A stretch of 64,000 nt of DNA from the NCBI GenBank assembly GCA_963920765.1, contig OY987248.1, positions 10,946,539 through 11,010,538 of the forward strand, given 5' to 3'. The position numbers and the translations under genes are program-made. Below, piece by piece: positions 22,630 to 35,257 of this stretch (position 1 is its first letter; the number at the start of each line of letters is the position of its first letter). The notes beneath the pieces are model-generated. The model worked only from the letters and a program-made list of their open reading frames with translations. It was not told where the DNA came from and made no database searches. The stretch is from Ulota crispa. Lineage: Eukaryota; Streptophyta; Bryopsida; Orthotrichales; Orthotrichaceae.

Positions 22630-24547
22630 CCCATGGATTTCTAAAATGCCACCCAGAAAAAGGGTTCAAAAATACAGATGAAGACTTTCAGATCTCAGAT
22701 GACAAAAAATATGCAAATGGAGGATCTCACCCAAAACGTCCAGTAGATGTGGCACTTTATGCTGGTTTTGATTTTGTGGTCACTGTGGCACCCCTTGGTG
22801 GATTTCAAAATATGCACTTCCCTGACTTGTCACATGCGGGCACTGATCAGGGACCACATTCCCAATGAGGAAACCCAGCAAGTCAAATGTTTGACAATTT
22901 GGAAGAAAATAATTTTGGACCACTAGTATGGTTTGAATTCAAATCCACACTCACCCCCCAATGCCCTATGTAGCCCAAATGTGCAACTGAAGGTTACAAC
23001 TGTCGAAAATCCCATTTCCCAAGAGGATCCATAATAGAGGATCCATAATATTCTGCACATGGACTCAGACTGAGTTGAGCCAGGGCCGCAGGCAGGCCCA
23101 TGGGTTCATGGGCCCATGACTGTGTAATCCATGTCACAGCGTTTAATTTCTTGGCAATTTTTTTGTGCCTATTTTACCTCAAAAGTGAGATGACTACCAC
23201 TACACTAAGAAATTCCAGTGAGAAATTGAACGAAATAGTCACATCTCTACTTTAGCTGTAATCCAATTTACCATATATTGGATGAAAATAACTTTTATTA
23301 ATAGTTTTTTAGATGAACTTCTGCTGATCATTCATTTATTCCAATTTTAACAAAAATTTCCTTACCTGCCTGCATTCTGGGGTGCTGGTCGCTCTACCCT
23401 GACAAAACAAAAATTAAACCCTGAAGCCATCCCTCTAACTTAGCAAACCTCACAAACAATCTCTGGAGTCTGGACCCTGGACCCAAGTGACTCTACTACC
23501 AAAAGCTCAGAGTGCCAGCTGTCAGTTGGAGAGAGGTTGAGATACTTTATCGGAGTCTGGGCTGCATTGGGCAGTCAAGAAAGTTCGAAAAGTAAGACTA
23601 GCAAAATTCAAATTTGGAGAATCTAACTCTCATTGGAAGTCCTTTTTGCATGACCAGTGACAACAACAAGATGTAGATTGAAACATCAATATTTGAACGT
23701 CCACAGTAGGATTCAATTACTTATACATAAAAATGTCACATTTGAACGTACTTGATTTTTAATTCTATTATGGTAGGCTACAATTGACCGAATTGATAAA
23801 GGATATGCTTGTTATTCATAAGGAAAAAAATTGCATTGTTGTGCCAATGGACCTTTGAGTATAGATATGATTTTTCTACATACAATAGTGCACTTCAAGT
23901 TTTTACAAGTTTCATGAGCATAGTTTTTTTAACTTGCAGAAAATGTCACTTCTGACCTTCTCATGTGCCATGTGAGGTTCTCATGAATAAGGTGTTGAAT
24001 TTTGTTTACAGTGACGGGATCCTGTTGTTGGGGCCCACAACTTTATCTCACCTTTTCTCTTAATTTGTACGATGAAAACAGTCATGGTTGATCCCCATTA
24101 GTAGAGAAGGTAGTCCTTTTTCAAATCCTACGGTCACTTTTTCTGAATGTAATTTTCCAAGCTCTGGTGGCCATTAAACCCCCATTTTCTCCTAAACCCT
24201 AAAACAACTCCAGGCGCTCGAAGGTTAACTATCTTCTTTGTTTTAGTAATAAGTCAATAACTATAAATAAACTTATATATTTGTAATATGGTGCGTGGTG
24301 TGGACATTCCAAGGCATATAATATGAAAAGAAGTTATATTCAATTATTTCAAAAATACATTGTAAAGTAGGAAATGCAACTTGAAATACATTGATGATTT
24401 GTTGAGCAGATTTCTTGTTAGGCATGAACTTGATCTTTAACCTGTAAATGACAAACCCAATCTAAGGACATGATGTTCATAGAACCTCCTTTATAAAAGA
24501 GTATCACTTAGTTTTGGTAAATTTAGACATGATTCCTTCAATTCAGT
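22630..24547. other. Unresolved 1.9 kb, possibly one or more decayed elements
   Basis: Contains GC-richer patches (around 22780-23120 and 23390-23560). GGCGCTCGAAGGTTAAC at about 24212-24228 looks like a TTAA-element terminus, but I could not pair it with a left end. No reading frame or RNA gene is supported. Confidence 0.35.
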
Positions 24548-25443
24548 TTAACCCCTAAAGGACCAAAGTCCCCTTGAGGGATTTTTGGGATTTTGGGTAA
24601 ACTCATGTGATCTCAATTTTTGACATGATTTTTTGAAACTTTTTATGAGTGTGTAGGAATGTATAAGGCAAAAAATCATGTAATTATGTCACATAGTTCA
24701 CAAGTTATGGGTTTTTTTTGGCCAAAAGTAGTTTGAGGGGCAGCTTGGGCAAGGGAGAAAATATTGACTTTGGAGGGGAGGGAGCAAGGAGGGAGCAAGG
24801 AGGGGTTGCCACATGTTGCTCTCGTGGTCCCCATTACTTCATAATTTCCCCCTTTCATTTCCAATTAGGAGGTCAGATTGGGCTTTGGGAGCTTCTAAAT
24901 TTTAGAGATTTTGAGTTCTTTAACTTCTTTTTTTTTGGCATTTGAAATACATGTTTATCTTCAAACAAACCAATTGGATTTTCCATATCTAAAAACATGT
25001 GGTGGGAAACTTCACTCAAAAATGTCATAGTGCATTTGCAAAATTTGTCATCTAGTGGCATTGCAATATTTTTTAGGATTTGTTCCATGTCTTTAATTGC
25101 CTTGAAAATTCGTGTACAAAGGTCTAACTTGATTACCTATAAAATCAAATTACAAATTCACTGTCAGTAGTGCAAAAAAATCAGCAAATGGCAGTCAAAG
25201 CCTTTTGAAATTTCAGGTACCATGGAAAAAACAGAAACTTTTCCCTTCAAATGCTCATAACTTTCAATTGGTGCTGTCAGACGTCACAAATTCTTTACCA
25301 CTTCTTGTTCCACAAGTGTATTACAAGATCCTATGGTTAAATTTTGAAGAACAATAATTTGTTGAAAATTTTGATGAATGCAAAAATAAGGACAATTTTG
25401 AGTGGTTTTTAGTAGAAAATGGCCTTGGTAGCTTAGGGGTTAA
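24548..25443. mobile_element. TTAA-flanked piggyBac-like MITE, 896 bp
   Basis: TTAACCCCTAAAGGACCAAAG to CTTGGTAGCTTAGGGGTTAA. The right module resembles the element at 40183. Internal small frames on opposite strands (24676-25088) are unsupported. Confidence 0.8.
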
Positions 25444-25601
25444 TGCTGGCTATCTATTGTACTCATTTATAGCATCAAAACTTACCATGTTTGCTTACAA
25501 TATGCACAAAATTACTTTAGAGGATTATTACGTCTCCCATCAATTCCTCATATAGTTTTTTATTTTTATTTATTTTTTCGTGATTAATTGTAAATGCATG
25601 C

Positions 25602-25746
25602 CAGTAGAAGAAAAGGCGCAATAAAAAAAATTGGTCTTAAACAACTACAAATGTCTTGAATGACAGTAATTGAGTCATTTTATGATTTTTTAGGATATTT
25701 GTAGTCGTTGTGAACCAATAGTTTAGGTCACATTTTTCTTCTAGTG
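25602..25746. mobile_element. CACTA-like mini-hairpin, 145 bp
   Basis: CAGTAGAAGAAAAGG to TTTTTCTTCTAGTG; the interior is partly self-complementary. It inserted between two TTAA elements. Confidence 0.5.
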
Positions 25747-25829
25747 TCTAGGCTCTATTTATGCTTATTGTTCTTTGTATAATTTTGAAAGTTGTCCCAC
25801 CATGAGCCAAAATGTTCTTCAAGAACTAG

Positions 25830-26760
25830 TGAACCCCTAAAGGACCATGGCCTTTATTTTGTCAAAAGACACTCAAAACTGCCACCTCTATGGCAAAGAG
25901 TAAAAAAGTTTGAAAATTGGGCATTTTGCATATCGTACCGTAGGATCTTGTGTTAAACTATTATAAGAATGTGTCATACAAAACTCAAGAACTTTGACCG
26001 CACAAATTGGAAGATGTTTGCATTTAAAGTGTAAAAAATAAACTTTTTTTGCACCTTGCCTTACTAGATTATTTGACTTTGAACATTTTTAACTTAGAAT
26101 TTTTGCACCACAGAGTTTGGAATTCTATTTTTGCATGGTGGGAAGTTGAGTTGGTAATCTTGGGAAAAATAAAATAACAAAAAATAATGAATTTTCATTC
26201 TTTAGAAAAAACATTAGGCAAAAGAAGGTATGAGATTGAACAAAAACTTAAATTGCTAATAACCCTGCCATGGAATTGAAACCCAATAATCCTAGTGGTG
26301 AGATTGTTTTAGAAAGCAAACTTCACCCTCTCCAACAATTTCTTTTGAAAAAATGCTAAACCTGCATTCAAAACTGAAGTTTATAAGTTATTTTTTCAAG
26401 AAGATGCTTGAGTTGCCTGAAAAACAAGATTGTCCATAACTTTCTTGTCACTAGTCCAAATGGAATGAATCAAAGCTTCAAATGTAAACAAAGATATAGT
26501 CTATAAGAATAACAAATTAATTTTTTTTTTCAAGTTTTTATAAGAATTTTTTTTGCTACCCCTAGTCTCCAAATTTGTGCTTATTTGGACATAAATTTTG
26601 TTCCTTGGCATCAATTGGAATAAATATTATATTCCTCAAAAGCTAATGTATTTTTCTAACTTCAAAAAAAATTCAAAAAATTAAAACAAAAATTGAGACC
26701 ATAGGTACTTGCCCAAAATCCCATTTGTCCCCATGGAGACAATGATTCTTTAGGGTTTAA
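25830..26760. mobile_element. TTAA-type MITE, 931 bp, inverse of 13506-14441
   Basis: TGAACCCCTAAAGGACCATG to GATTCTTTAGGGTTTAA, with decayed left flank TGAA and right TTAA. The interior is the inverted copy of the elements at 13506 and 43768. Confidence 0.75.
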
Positions 26761-27159
26761 TTATGCACACAAAAACAGTTAACCTAAATTTAGGAAAAGT
26801 TTAAAAATGACATTTGAGTTGTGTATGCAACAATCATAGGGAGGTCGAAATCCGTTTTCCAAGCTCAAAGTGCCCTGAAAGTGAACATTCTACAATACGA
26901 ATCTACTTTTTTATTTCACTTTTATCATTACATTCTTTTGATTTGAATACATGCTGGGCACTTTTTGAGTTATCCTCCTCTAACAAGGAGACAGGGCTAA
27001 ATGGACTCCCCGCATCATACACAGAGCAGAGGACAAAACGCTTTACAGGCTGCAACTACACATTGCCCCCATTGCAATGCAGCAAAGCATTTTTCTCTTT
27101 TCCCATATTTTCAAACCTCTTGAGCTAGGTGCAATTGAAATGATGACCATTATTTTCGG
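26761..27159. other. Spacer with an uncharacterised open frame
   Basis: A + strand frame at 26814-27128 (104 codons from a TTG or ATG-type start) matches nothing I recognise and has no splice or codon-use support. Confidence 0.3.
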
Positions 27160-27474
27160 TAAGGTAGGAGACTCATAAATGGAGCATCTAAGGGCTGAAA
27201 TTGAATTTTGGGTAGGTGAAACTCCTTGAAATGATTTTCAATAAACTTTCCTTGAAAGACAAGAAGAATCTACATCTAACCCAAGTTGTTTCATATTTTT
27301 TGAAATTTTGTGAAATTAGTTATGAATATTTGAAGTGGAAAGGTCATAGGGCTCTAAAATGAAACACCTCCTCAAATGTACATGGGCTGTACATTGTTGA
27401 AGGGCTATGAAAAACAAGATGTACAAAAAGAGTACATTTGAGGAGGTGCTCCAAATTTGAGCCTCCTAACTTAC
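27160..27474. mobile_element. GGTAG-ended MITE, second family, copy 2 (divergent)
   Basis: TAAGGTAGGAGACTCATAAA to GAGCCTCCTAACTTA. Subterminal CATCTAAGGGCT is shared with 62207-62628. An internal inverted pair GTACATTTGAGGAGGTG surrounds the centre. Confidence 0.55.
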
Positions 27475-28020
27475 TTAAACTTTTTAGTTACAAGGGAACG
27501 ATAGAGGCACCGAATCCCAAGGACATAAAAACAAAACTCAGATGCATGCACAAATAAACCATGTTGAGCAGATTCACGTCTGGCTCTGGCTTCTGGTTTT
27601 TCATTTTGTGCATTTTCGCACAACTCCGAATGCATAGAAGTGGTTAAGAATTCAAACCCCTCCGCCAGCTGCCAGGTCGGCACTCCCCTTTGGGACGGGT
27701 ATTGGAGTTGAGGTGAGCACCAACATAATAAGTTAAAGAGAAGCCTTGGCTATGGACTGTAGACACCATGGCTTCTATTGATCATTGAACTCTCCCACCA
27801 TGCAGGACTCAGGGTTGCATGGGGAAATGGGTATCTTATAATGCACCCTCCTGAGCAGCAAAAAGCTTACCTTTAGCAAAAAAACAACATTTTAGGTCCG
27901 TATGGGGTAGCCTCAAGCAGCGCATAAATAAAATAACGAGAAGCAAAATATAGTGTCCCTATGGCCAATCACAATACAGGAACAACCACATGCGAATCAA
28001 TTTGAAATTTGGGCAAGAAT
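27475..28020. other. Spacer, no supported gene
   Basis: Moderate GC around 27560-27800. The frame at 27471-27683 on the - strand has no recognisable homology. Confidence 0.4.
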
Positions 28021-28150
28021 CACTACAAGAAAACCATGGTCAAATTTACAAAAAGTTCACAAAGATTGTGGCCTAATCTACATTATATTGTAGATTAGGT
28101 CACGATTTTTGTCAACTTTTTGTAGATTCAACCATGGTTTTCTTGTAATG
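28021..28150. mobile_element. CACTA-ended mini-hairpin, 130 bp
   Basis: CACTACAAGAAAACCATGG on the left, CCATGGTTTTCTTGTAATG on the right, the textbook CACTA terminus. The arms pair through CTAATCTACA near the centre. It is related to 18181-18287. Confidence 0.75.
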
Positions 28151-28405
28151 AATATAATGATCTTTCAAACCTCTTATGTGCACATTATAAACAAACATAG
28201 GCAATTTTGATGTTGCAAATAAGTGCAATTGATGACATGCATTGAATTAAACAAAAAGACCCTTGCCTAGGTTACCACTGCACAATAATATTCTTGCACA
28301 AAAATATATTCCATGTAGTTAAGGGTTGCCCTGTCATTGCACCAAGTATCACAAAAGAAAAAGATGGGATAGGATGCATATTTCATCTCTATTGGCTGGG
28401 AGGAA

Positions 28406-29214
28406 TTAATCCCTAAATGCCCAAGGCACCACATTATGGTGTTGACAATACTTTGAACTTCTATAAAACCTAAACAAGTTTTTGTTTTTAGTAGATTTAT
28501 CTTTTAAACTATTCCTTTTGAAGTCTACTTCTAGCATCAAAACATCAATTTTGTAAATGATGGACTATAATTTTTTTATTCAAGATTTTGTGCAAGGGTG
28601 TCCATTGCAATCTTTACCTTTTTAGTGTTGAGAGCTCTTGGAAATGAGCCTCAAACACTAATGGAAAAACAAGAATAAATGACTGCACATGAGGAGTTCA
28701 CAACAACTGGACAACTACAAAATGGACTCATCTTGTAGTTGTATAGTTGTGCAGTTGTTGTGAACTAGTCATGTGCAGTCATTTATCCTTGTTTTTCTAC
28801 TAGTGTGAATACACTAAACCTTGAATAAAAATTTACACTAGAAATTCATTTAAAAAAATTGTGGACAAGATTTTGAAAAGCCATAAATTGATTGAAGTTA
28901 TGTATGTTATATCCTTTAACCCCGTACTTTTCATGTGACCATTTTTTAAGATTTGACATGTGAAAAGAGGATTGAAAAACTTCAAGTCATTTTCACAATT
29001 TTAATACCCTCTTGATCAAACATTATAATCTTTCAGTCAATAAATGATATTGTTGTGTTTTCTTTTCCTATGTGATCTCTAACATATGTAGTTTAATTTT
29101 GTATAAATGCAAATTTTCTTAAACTAATACAATTTATCAAAATCTTGACTTTTTGTTCAACTTAAAACAAATTCCTAGAAGCTCAAAAAGTGCCTTGGAC
29201 ATTTACGGGTTTAA
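28406..29214. mobile_element. TTAA-flanked MITE, 809 bp with nested hairpin
   Basis: TTAATCCCTAAATGCCCAAG to CTTGGACATTTACGGGTTTAA. The interior resembles 34376-35015 and 63533-64000 (block CAAGATTTTGTGCAAGGGTG). A 150 bp hairpin element interrupts it. Confidence 0.75.
28656..28805. mobile_element. CACTA-like hairpin nested in a TTAA element, 150 bp
   Basis: CACTAATGGAAAAACAAG to CTTGTTTTTCTACTAGTG. The arms pair through TGACTGCACATGA and GTTCACAACAACTG. It sits where related elements (34610-34640) read straight through. Confidence 0.65.
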
Positions 29215-29697
29215 CACAAGATTCCCACTAGGGAATTTCAAAGTTTGTTTCCACAATTCGCTCTAACAACATTGCTATGTGTGCCAAAATTCAAGTTTAT
29301 CACATAGATAATTCTCATTTTTTGTACCTATAAGATGCCGTTGGTAAATATCTTTTTGCTAAATGAAGCGACATTTGCAGATAATAGTTATGTCTTATGA
29401 GAGAAAATTGGGCTTCACCAGCTAGAAATCCTCCATTCAGAAGTTCAGGCGGCCATGCCTCAAACTTGACCGGATACATCTTGCCTTACATTTTGATTAC
29501 AGTAGCCAGTAACTCAGCTCTTCTTCTTTCAGATACAACCAACCGTAAATTCAATCATTCATGATTAATTTTGCTGATTTTCTAAATTGTAGTGTCAGTT
29601 TACAGGATTTGCATTTCATAATAAAGCACTACGTTGTTTAAAACAAGATTGCAGCAAAATTTAGCATATTTATTACAAAAGTTGTACTTAACCCCTG
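29215..29697. other. Spacer with an exon-like scrap
   Basis: On the - strand, 29485 down to 29401 is open, preceded by an AG, and reads GKMYPVKFEAWPPELLNGG followed by FLAGEAQFS. It could be a decayed exon; I cannot name the family and see no partner exons. Confidence 0.25.
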
Positions 29698-29837
29698 AAC
29701 GGCCCTCGGGAGCAGAGCTACAGAACTGCATTTTTTGAAAATACCCTGGCAATCGAATTGTTGGACAACATGTTTTGCCAAGTCAATATAAGGTAGACAT
29801 ATGGTCATAAAGGGCGTTTGGGACGTTTAAGGGTTAA
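29698..29837. mobile_element. Short TTAA element, 140 bp
   Basis: TTAACCCCTGAACGGCCC to GGGCGTTTGGGACGTTTAAGGGTTAA; clear flanks and imperfect terminal repeats. Confidence 0.7.
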
Positions 29838-30044
29838 CCTTCACAGCTTAATTTTGGGCTCATGTTAATGTTCTTGAGATAGTTGTAAGCTTACTAGTTT
29901 TCTGTCCATTTAACTAACCAAACATCTCCAACACCCTAAAAAAGGTGAAACATATCCATATGGGAAAGATTCATTTGAACTGATATTGTCTTCTGTAGGT
30001 AAGATTTTATCCCTACTAATTTGGACGGACCCGGGTTGTTTTTC

Positions 30045-30470
30045 ATTAGGGGATTGATATGTCTACCACAGCCTTTCAGCTATTCTACCACGCCCCTATA
30101 TAAATTTTAGATTTCTACCATCAAATAGTTGGATTTGAGAATTTGGAATTCAGATTTGGACTTAGAGACCTTGATTTTGTCTAGAACCATAAAAAAAGGT
30201 TGTAATTGAACAACACCCAATGAAAAAGCTTAACTAGGGGGAAAAATATTACTTTTACTTTTGTTTATAAAAAAGATAAGCTTTTTCATTGGGTATTGTT
30301 TAATTAAAACTTTTTTATGATTCTAAACTAAATCATTGTCTCTAAATTCAAATCTATATTCCAAATTCTCAAATTCAACTATTTGATGATAGAAATCTAA
30401 AATTTACCCTGAAGTGTAGTAGAATAGTTGAAAGGGCGTGGTAGACATATGCATCAATCCCTTTTCATTA
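30045..30470. mobile_element. Long inverted-repeat element, ~425 bp
   Basis: Arms run from GGGGATTGATATGTCTACCA to GGTAGACATATGCATCAATC with the centre near 30240 (AAAAAGCTTAACTAGGGG). The arms are imperfect, about 190 bp each. The family was not classified. Confidence 0.65.
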
Positions 30471-31498
30471 TGTTTGTTTACATATGGGTTTTACTCCCTC
30501 CGCTTGCCATCTCAACTAAATTTGTATGCAAAGATTACAAAAATGCCATTATCCTAAAAATCAAATCTCCGGAAAATGTTAGCTCAACATCCTTAGTAGA
30601 ATGTACCCGATTCCCTACTTTTAACTCCATTTTTTCTCAAAAAACCTCAAAACTGCCATTTTTAGTCATTTGTTTCCAAGAACAGTTTTTTTTAATTTTG
30701 TACAAATCTAACCATAAGATATTGCAATAGTTTTATTCAAGAAGACGTGGTGAAAGCATATGCAATTTGATTGCAAGAATTGAGAGATACGGGCAGATGA
30801 AGTTAGAATATATAGTTTTTTTTAATCTGTGCCCAAATTTTTTAGGACCCTTTGATTGCATGTAGTGAACATTCTTTGCAAACATGGATGTTGTAGAGAT
30901 TTGTTCAACATGATCAAAATCATGTTAGACATATTTTCACAAATTTTTAAGGCCAATGAAGATGTAGAACACACCCTTCATGGACCTCCATTGCAAACAT
31001 GTGCTTAAAACTCACAATATATTAAGGTTTTTTGCAAACCAACTTTCTAAGGGCTAATTTGAAATATAGAAATCCATAGAGTGGATTGAAAGACTTCATA
31101 TGTATTAACAACAATAAAAAAATAAAAAAATAAATCAAATCTCTAGTAGCTATTGCATTTCAAAAGCTACTACATTTATCATATACAATAACATTTTTAT
31201 TTAATACATTGTTACTTTGTATTTACTCCATGTCTTCATTGGTTGCTTTTGGGGAGAATTTGATAAAGATAACATGCCCGACCTTCTCTTGGAACATAAA
31301 GACCTATAAAACACTAGTAATTTTTGAACAGTAAATTTGATTTAAATAAAAGTTATACCCCACATAGCCTTTGCAAAAATCTATTTAAAAAAAAAAATCA
31401 AAGAAATTGATCAAAAATTCAACTAGAATAAGCCTACCCAAAATACATTTTGTCCCTATAGGGACAATGGGCCTTGACAAGTTAGTATCATGGTTCAC
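30471..31498. other. Spacer, nothing recognised
   Basis: AT-rich. A scrap resembling TTAA-element interiors (CAAAATACATTTTGTCCCTATAGGGAC) near 31438-31470 suggests a truncated copy. No gene. Confidence 0.4.
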
Positions 31499-31896
31499 TA
31501 AGGTAGGCGCACCCATCTCCGTCATGTCCCCATGGGCATTACCTAACATTGTTAGGAACTAACAAATATAAATCAAATGGTTTTGGGTAATTAAGTGATA
31601 ATTATGGGTGACAAAGTGATGGTTGTGGGTGACTTGCATGATGGTTTTGAGTACCCATCTCACTATTTAAGAACCAACAAGCCTTGTTTTTAGCATCTCT
31701 TACACATGGTTCTTACAATTTTAGTGATTTTGGACTTTGAAAAATCTTTGTGAACAAATGCTTGCAATTGGAACCTTGAAATTAATACCAATATTTTTGG
31801 TTTCCACTTCCTAATTTACAATTTTTTTTTCAAATTTAATCATTGTTTTACCTACTCCAAAACTCTTATTTCCACGCTTATGGATACGCCTACCTC
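31499..31896. mobile_element. AAGGTAGG-family MITE, copy 3
   Basis: TAAGGTAGGCGCACCCATC to ACGCTTATGGATACGCCTACC. Interior related to copies at 53709 and 58542 (TTTGTGAACAAATGCTTGCA). Confidence 0.7.
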
Positions 31897-32244
31897 AAGT
31901 CTCCTGTTTTGTCAATCTACATGCATTTTTGAGAGAGTATATTTTTTTATCTGGTTTTTTGGCATAGCAGGAACTTTTAATCCTCTATACATGTGTTTGT
32001 TTCTTTTTATTTTTTCCAATTCAAGGTGACAAATATGTAACCCGTGTCATACGGAAGCAAGCAAAGAATCGTCTAGCATCTCTGTGTTTTATACACTCTT
32101 TTTTTCAAAATATTTAAATTGTGGCTATACATGAGGGCAGGTATCCTGCTAGTGCTTCTACCTTAGTATTATTTATGTTAAGAGGACTGCCGGACTGCTG
32201 GTCTAGGATGTCCAGTAGGGCCTCTGTTTTACGCTTATACAGTT

Positions 32245-33274
32245 TTAACCCTTAACCCCTAAGCATCTTGCTAAGAAAGTTCAGCATACTTCCAACATGA
32301 AACTTTCAACATATTCTTTGAGTTTTTGTTTTATTGGACAAGTAATCACATAATCCAAATCGGTCATTCTATATCCAATTATAAATTAATTTTTTTTAAA
32401 ACCAATTTGATTTTAAATCCAAGTAGATCTGCAAAATCCCCATTGTTGAGAATCTCATGTTTTCTGATTTGAGCAAACAGTTCAAAATATGGATTTTGGA
32501 CTTTTATGTAATATTTTCTCAAAAAAAAGATTTACCTAATGGTTGATCCCATGAGATTGGGTTTAGCTATACTTGATGGAAAAAAAAAACTCCACAAATG
32601 GATAAAAACTCCAAAAGATATGGTCACTCAAAATAGCTAAATTCCACTAGCTCCTTACTTTAGAGCTATAAAAACCTTGCCCAAATTAAGAAAAAAAAAA
32701 AAAAAAAAAAAAAAAAAACATCACTAAACTTCTCCCTTGTATAATATGAGACATGAGAGCACCCATCCCATCTGCTCTCTAAGCCACTCCCTTTGTTTGC
32801 CCAAAGACATTCTTCTCCTAATTGTTGAAAAATAGAATATTCTTCATATTCCATGTAGAATTTAGAGCAAATGAGGCACTTCAAGGAACAATAAGCCAAT
32901 CAGATTTTTTTTGTGAACTAACAACTCCATTTGGACTTGAGTGGCAGACCAAAATTTAAGCTAAAAATGCCTCTTTTGTATACTGTCACACCTCCAAGCA
33001 CCCCCTTTGGCCATATTGGGCTTTTTGGTCCTTTAGGGGTTAAAGGACGAGGCAGCCCTTTGCGACCAATACAATTCAATGTACTTTTCTTGTATTTGGA
33101 GTGCATCCACACCTTTATTACATTTGAGATCAACAAAGAAGTTAGAATATAGATTAAGGCTGTTCTAATGAGGTAGTCAAGATCCCAAATTAAAACTTTT
33201 TGTTGGTAGCAAATGCCAGTTATACAGCAGTGTACATAGTATGTATTATAGTAGCTCAGTCCTTTAAGGGTTAA
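32245..33274. mobile_element. TTAA element (240 bp) split by an inner TTAA element
   Basis: The left remnant is TTAACCC at 32245-32251; the remainder starts TTAAAGGACGAGG at 33040 and ends CCTTTAAGGGTTAA at 33274. Rejoined, it is the inverse of 17879-18112, whose terminus TTAACCCTTAAAGGACC shows the uncut target. Confidence 0.8.
32252..33043. mobile_element. Inner TTAA element, ~792 bp, in the terminus of another
   Basis: Bounded by TTAA at 32252-32255 and 33040-33043, with ends CCCCTAAGCATC and GGTCCTTTAGGGG. Beyond the first 7 bases the two ends do not match, so terminal repeats are very short. Contains a long A run near 32690. Confidence 0.75.
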
Positions 33275-34375
33275 GCACCAAAAAAGCAACGTCACAATGT
33301 ATAGGAATCCATGCGTCCAAAACAAAAGGGAATTTTTTTGGATTTATATTAACAAAATTTGGCATGTGTCGTACAATTCAAGGGTCATTTCAAAAACCTA
33401 TTTTTATCAAAGAGAAAAACCGCAACCTCTAGGAACAATACTTTAATCAATTTCTAATGCATAGTCTAGAAATCAAATAGATAAATAGGAGATGCGTAGT
33501 ATGAAGCTTGAAGTTGTCAATTTCATTGAGAGGTATTGGGCCTCACTTGTGACCGTCCCAAAGACAGAACAAATCAATGGTAAGTTAGAAAGGATGCACC
33601 AGGTGTCAACAGTCCAATTACGTATGCTATAATTTTTGCAAGGTAAAAAAAGAACTAAGCATCAATACTAAAAGTAAAACATCTCAAAGAAGAAGGAACC
33701 TGTGAAGCGTTAGTCTGTGTAGAGGCCATACTAAGATAACGTCCAAAAAACTTCATGTAGCGTATACCCAGGTTGCGGTATATTTTGGGAAGTACGAGCT
33801 CAACTAAATGCGGCAGTATACTACAAGACCATTTTAGGCTTTGCTATTGTGAGAGGAGAGTCGCAATACTGCAAAACTGCTAAGTCTCTGGCTTAATGCC
33901 CGTCGAGCAGGGCCGGGAAGAGGATTGGGGACTAACCTGATTAAAGAAGGGTCTGTCCAACTTGTTCAATTCCAGTGCATTCCGAATTAAGGAGAATTTG
34001 CTTGATGTACACGCGTTTAATTTTAAGCAGTATATGCAGAGCTGTATATTCCTTAGTTTTAGGTATCCAGATCAAGTGTGATCTTTGGTCCTACTGAGAA
34101 CGCGGTAATTTTGAAAATACTCTTTGTGATTGGCTGAGATTTTCCAGCAGTATTGAATGGAAGTTCCATGCTAGCATATGAGATTAACAAGTCCTTATTT
34201 TTCTCTATCTTTTAACCACTCAAAAATATAGATTTAAAAAAATCCATATTTCGTATATTTTATATGTTACTTACAGATTGTGTTTAAGCATATAGTAACA
34301 TAAGGTCAACTCCTTAAAGTGGCACATCACATTTTGGTATAAGAACCAATTTGATGTTTTAGATACCACTCATTA
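33275..34375. other. Spacer, nothing recognised
   Basis: 1.1 kb of moderate AT content. No element ends, RNA gene or supported frame. Confidence 0.45.
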
Positions 34376-35015
34376 TTAACACCTCACCGCCCAAGGGGCC
34401 CAAATTGGGCCCCGCTGAATTTTATTCAAAGATACTTGACCTTTTTTTAAGATTTTTTTAGTGATTATTATTATTTTTAAATTCTTATTGAAGTCTAGAT
34501 TCAATATTAGGAGTCTGATCTTGAAAATGAACTAAAGTGATTTGTCTATTCAAGATTTTGTGCAAGGGTGTCCATTGCAAATCTTCACTTTCTAGTGTTG
34601 AAAGCTCTTGGAAATGAGCCTCAAATACACTAGAACTTGGAAAAAAAACCACATTAAAAATTCAATTAAAAAAATTGTAGAATAGACTTTGAGAAGCCGT
34701 AAATTGATTGGGGTGATGCATGTTATACTTTACATACTTGTATTTGTTTGGTACCCTCAATTTTAGGTTTGAGATGCAAAAAGAGGATTGAAAGATTTCA
34801 AATCACTTTTGCAGTTTTGACACCCTCATGATCAAACATTATAATCTTTCAATCCATATATGATGTTGTTATGATTTCTTTTCCTATGTGACCTGTAACA
34901 TGTCTACTTTGAATTTGTATGGTTGCGCTTTAGAGAAAATTAAAATGCAAGCATTTTGTTCACTTTCAAGCAAATTTTGAAATACTCAAAAGTACTATGG
35001 GCGGTGAGGGGTTAA
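34376..35015. mobile_element. TTAA-flanked MITE, 640 bp
   Basis: TTAACACCTCACCGCCCAAG to GGGCGGTGAGGGGTTAA with the subterminal palindrome GGGGCCCAAATTGGGCCCC. It is the uninterrupted, inverted relative of 10699-12287. Confidence 0.8.
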
Positions 35016-35257
35016 GCAAGAAGAACAAGTCCATTCTATTGTCAAGAAGTATTAGGAAAGGACTTAAGGAACATTGTAGGGTTATTTGGCTAGTTTCATT
35101 TCAATATGCTTTCCATTTTAGCTCATGCTAAGATGTAGGAAAGCTTTGAATTTGACATATGCTATGTAGGTATTCATTTTTTGACCTTTATTAAACAAGT
35201 AAGTCATGAACAATATTTGTATAGAAATCTTGAAAAAAGAAAAAAGAAAAAACATTA

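Noticed and set aside
23090-24228. A TTAA-like right terminus (GGCGCTCGAAGGTTAAC) suggesting another large element
   Set aside because: No matching left terminus was found within 2 kb, so no element was called.
26814-27128. 104-codon + strand open frame
   Set aside because: No recognisable domain, start context, neighbours or splice partners; AT-rich genomes give such frames by chance.
29401-29490. Exon-like - strand stretch (GKMYPVKFEAWPPELLNGG)
   Set aside because: It looks coding and follows an AG, but I found no adjoining exon and cannot name a family; recorded only as a scrap.
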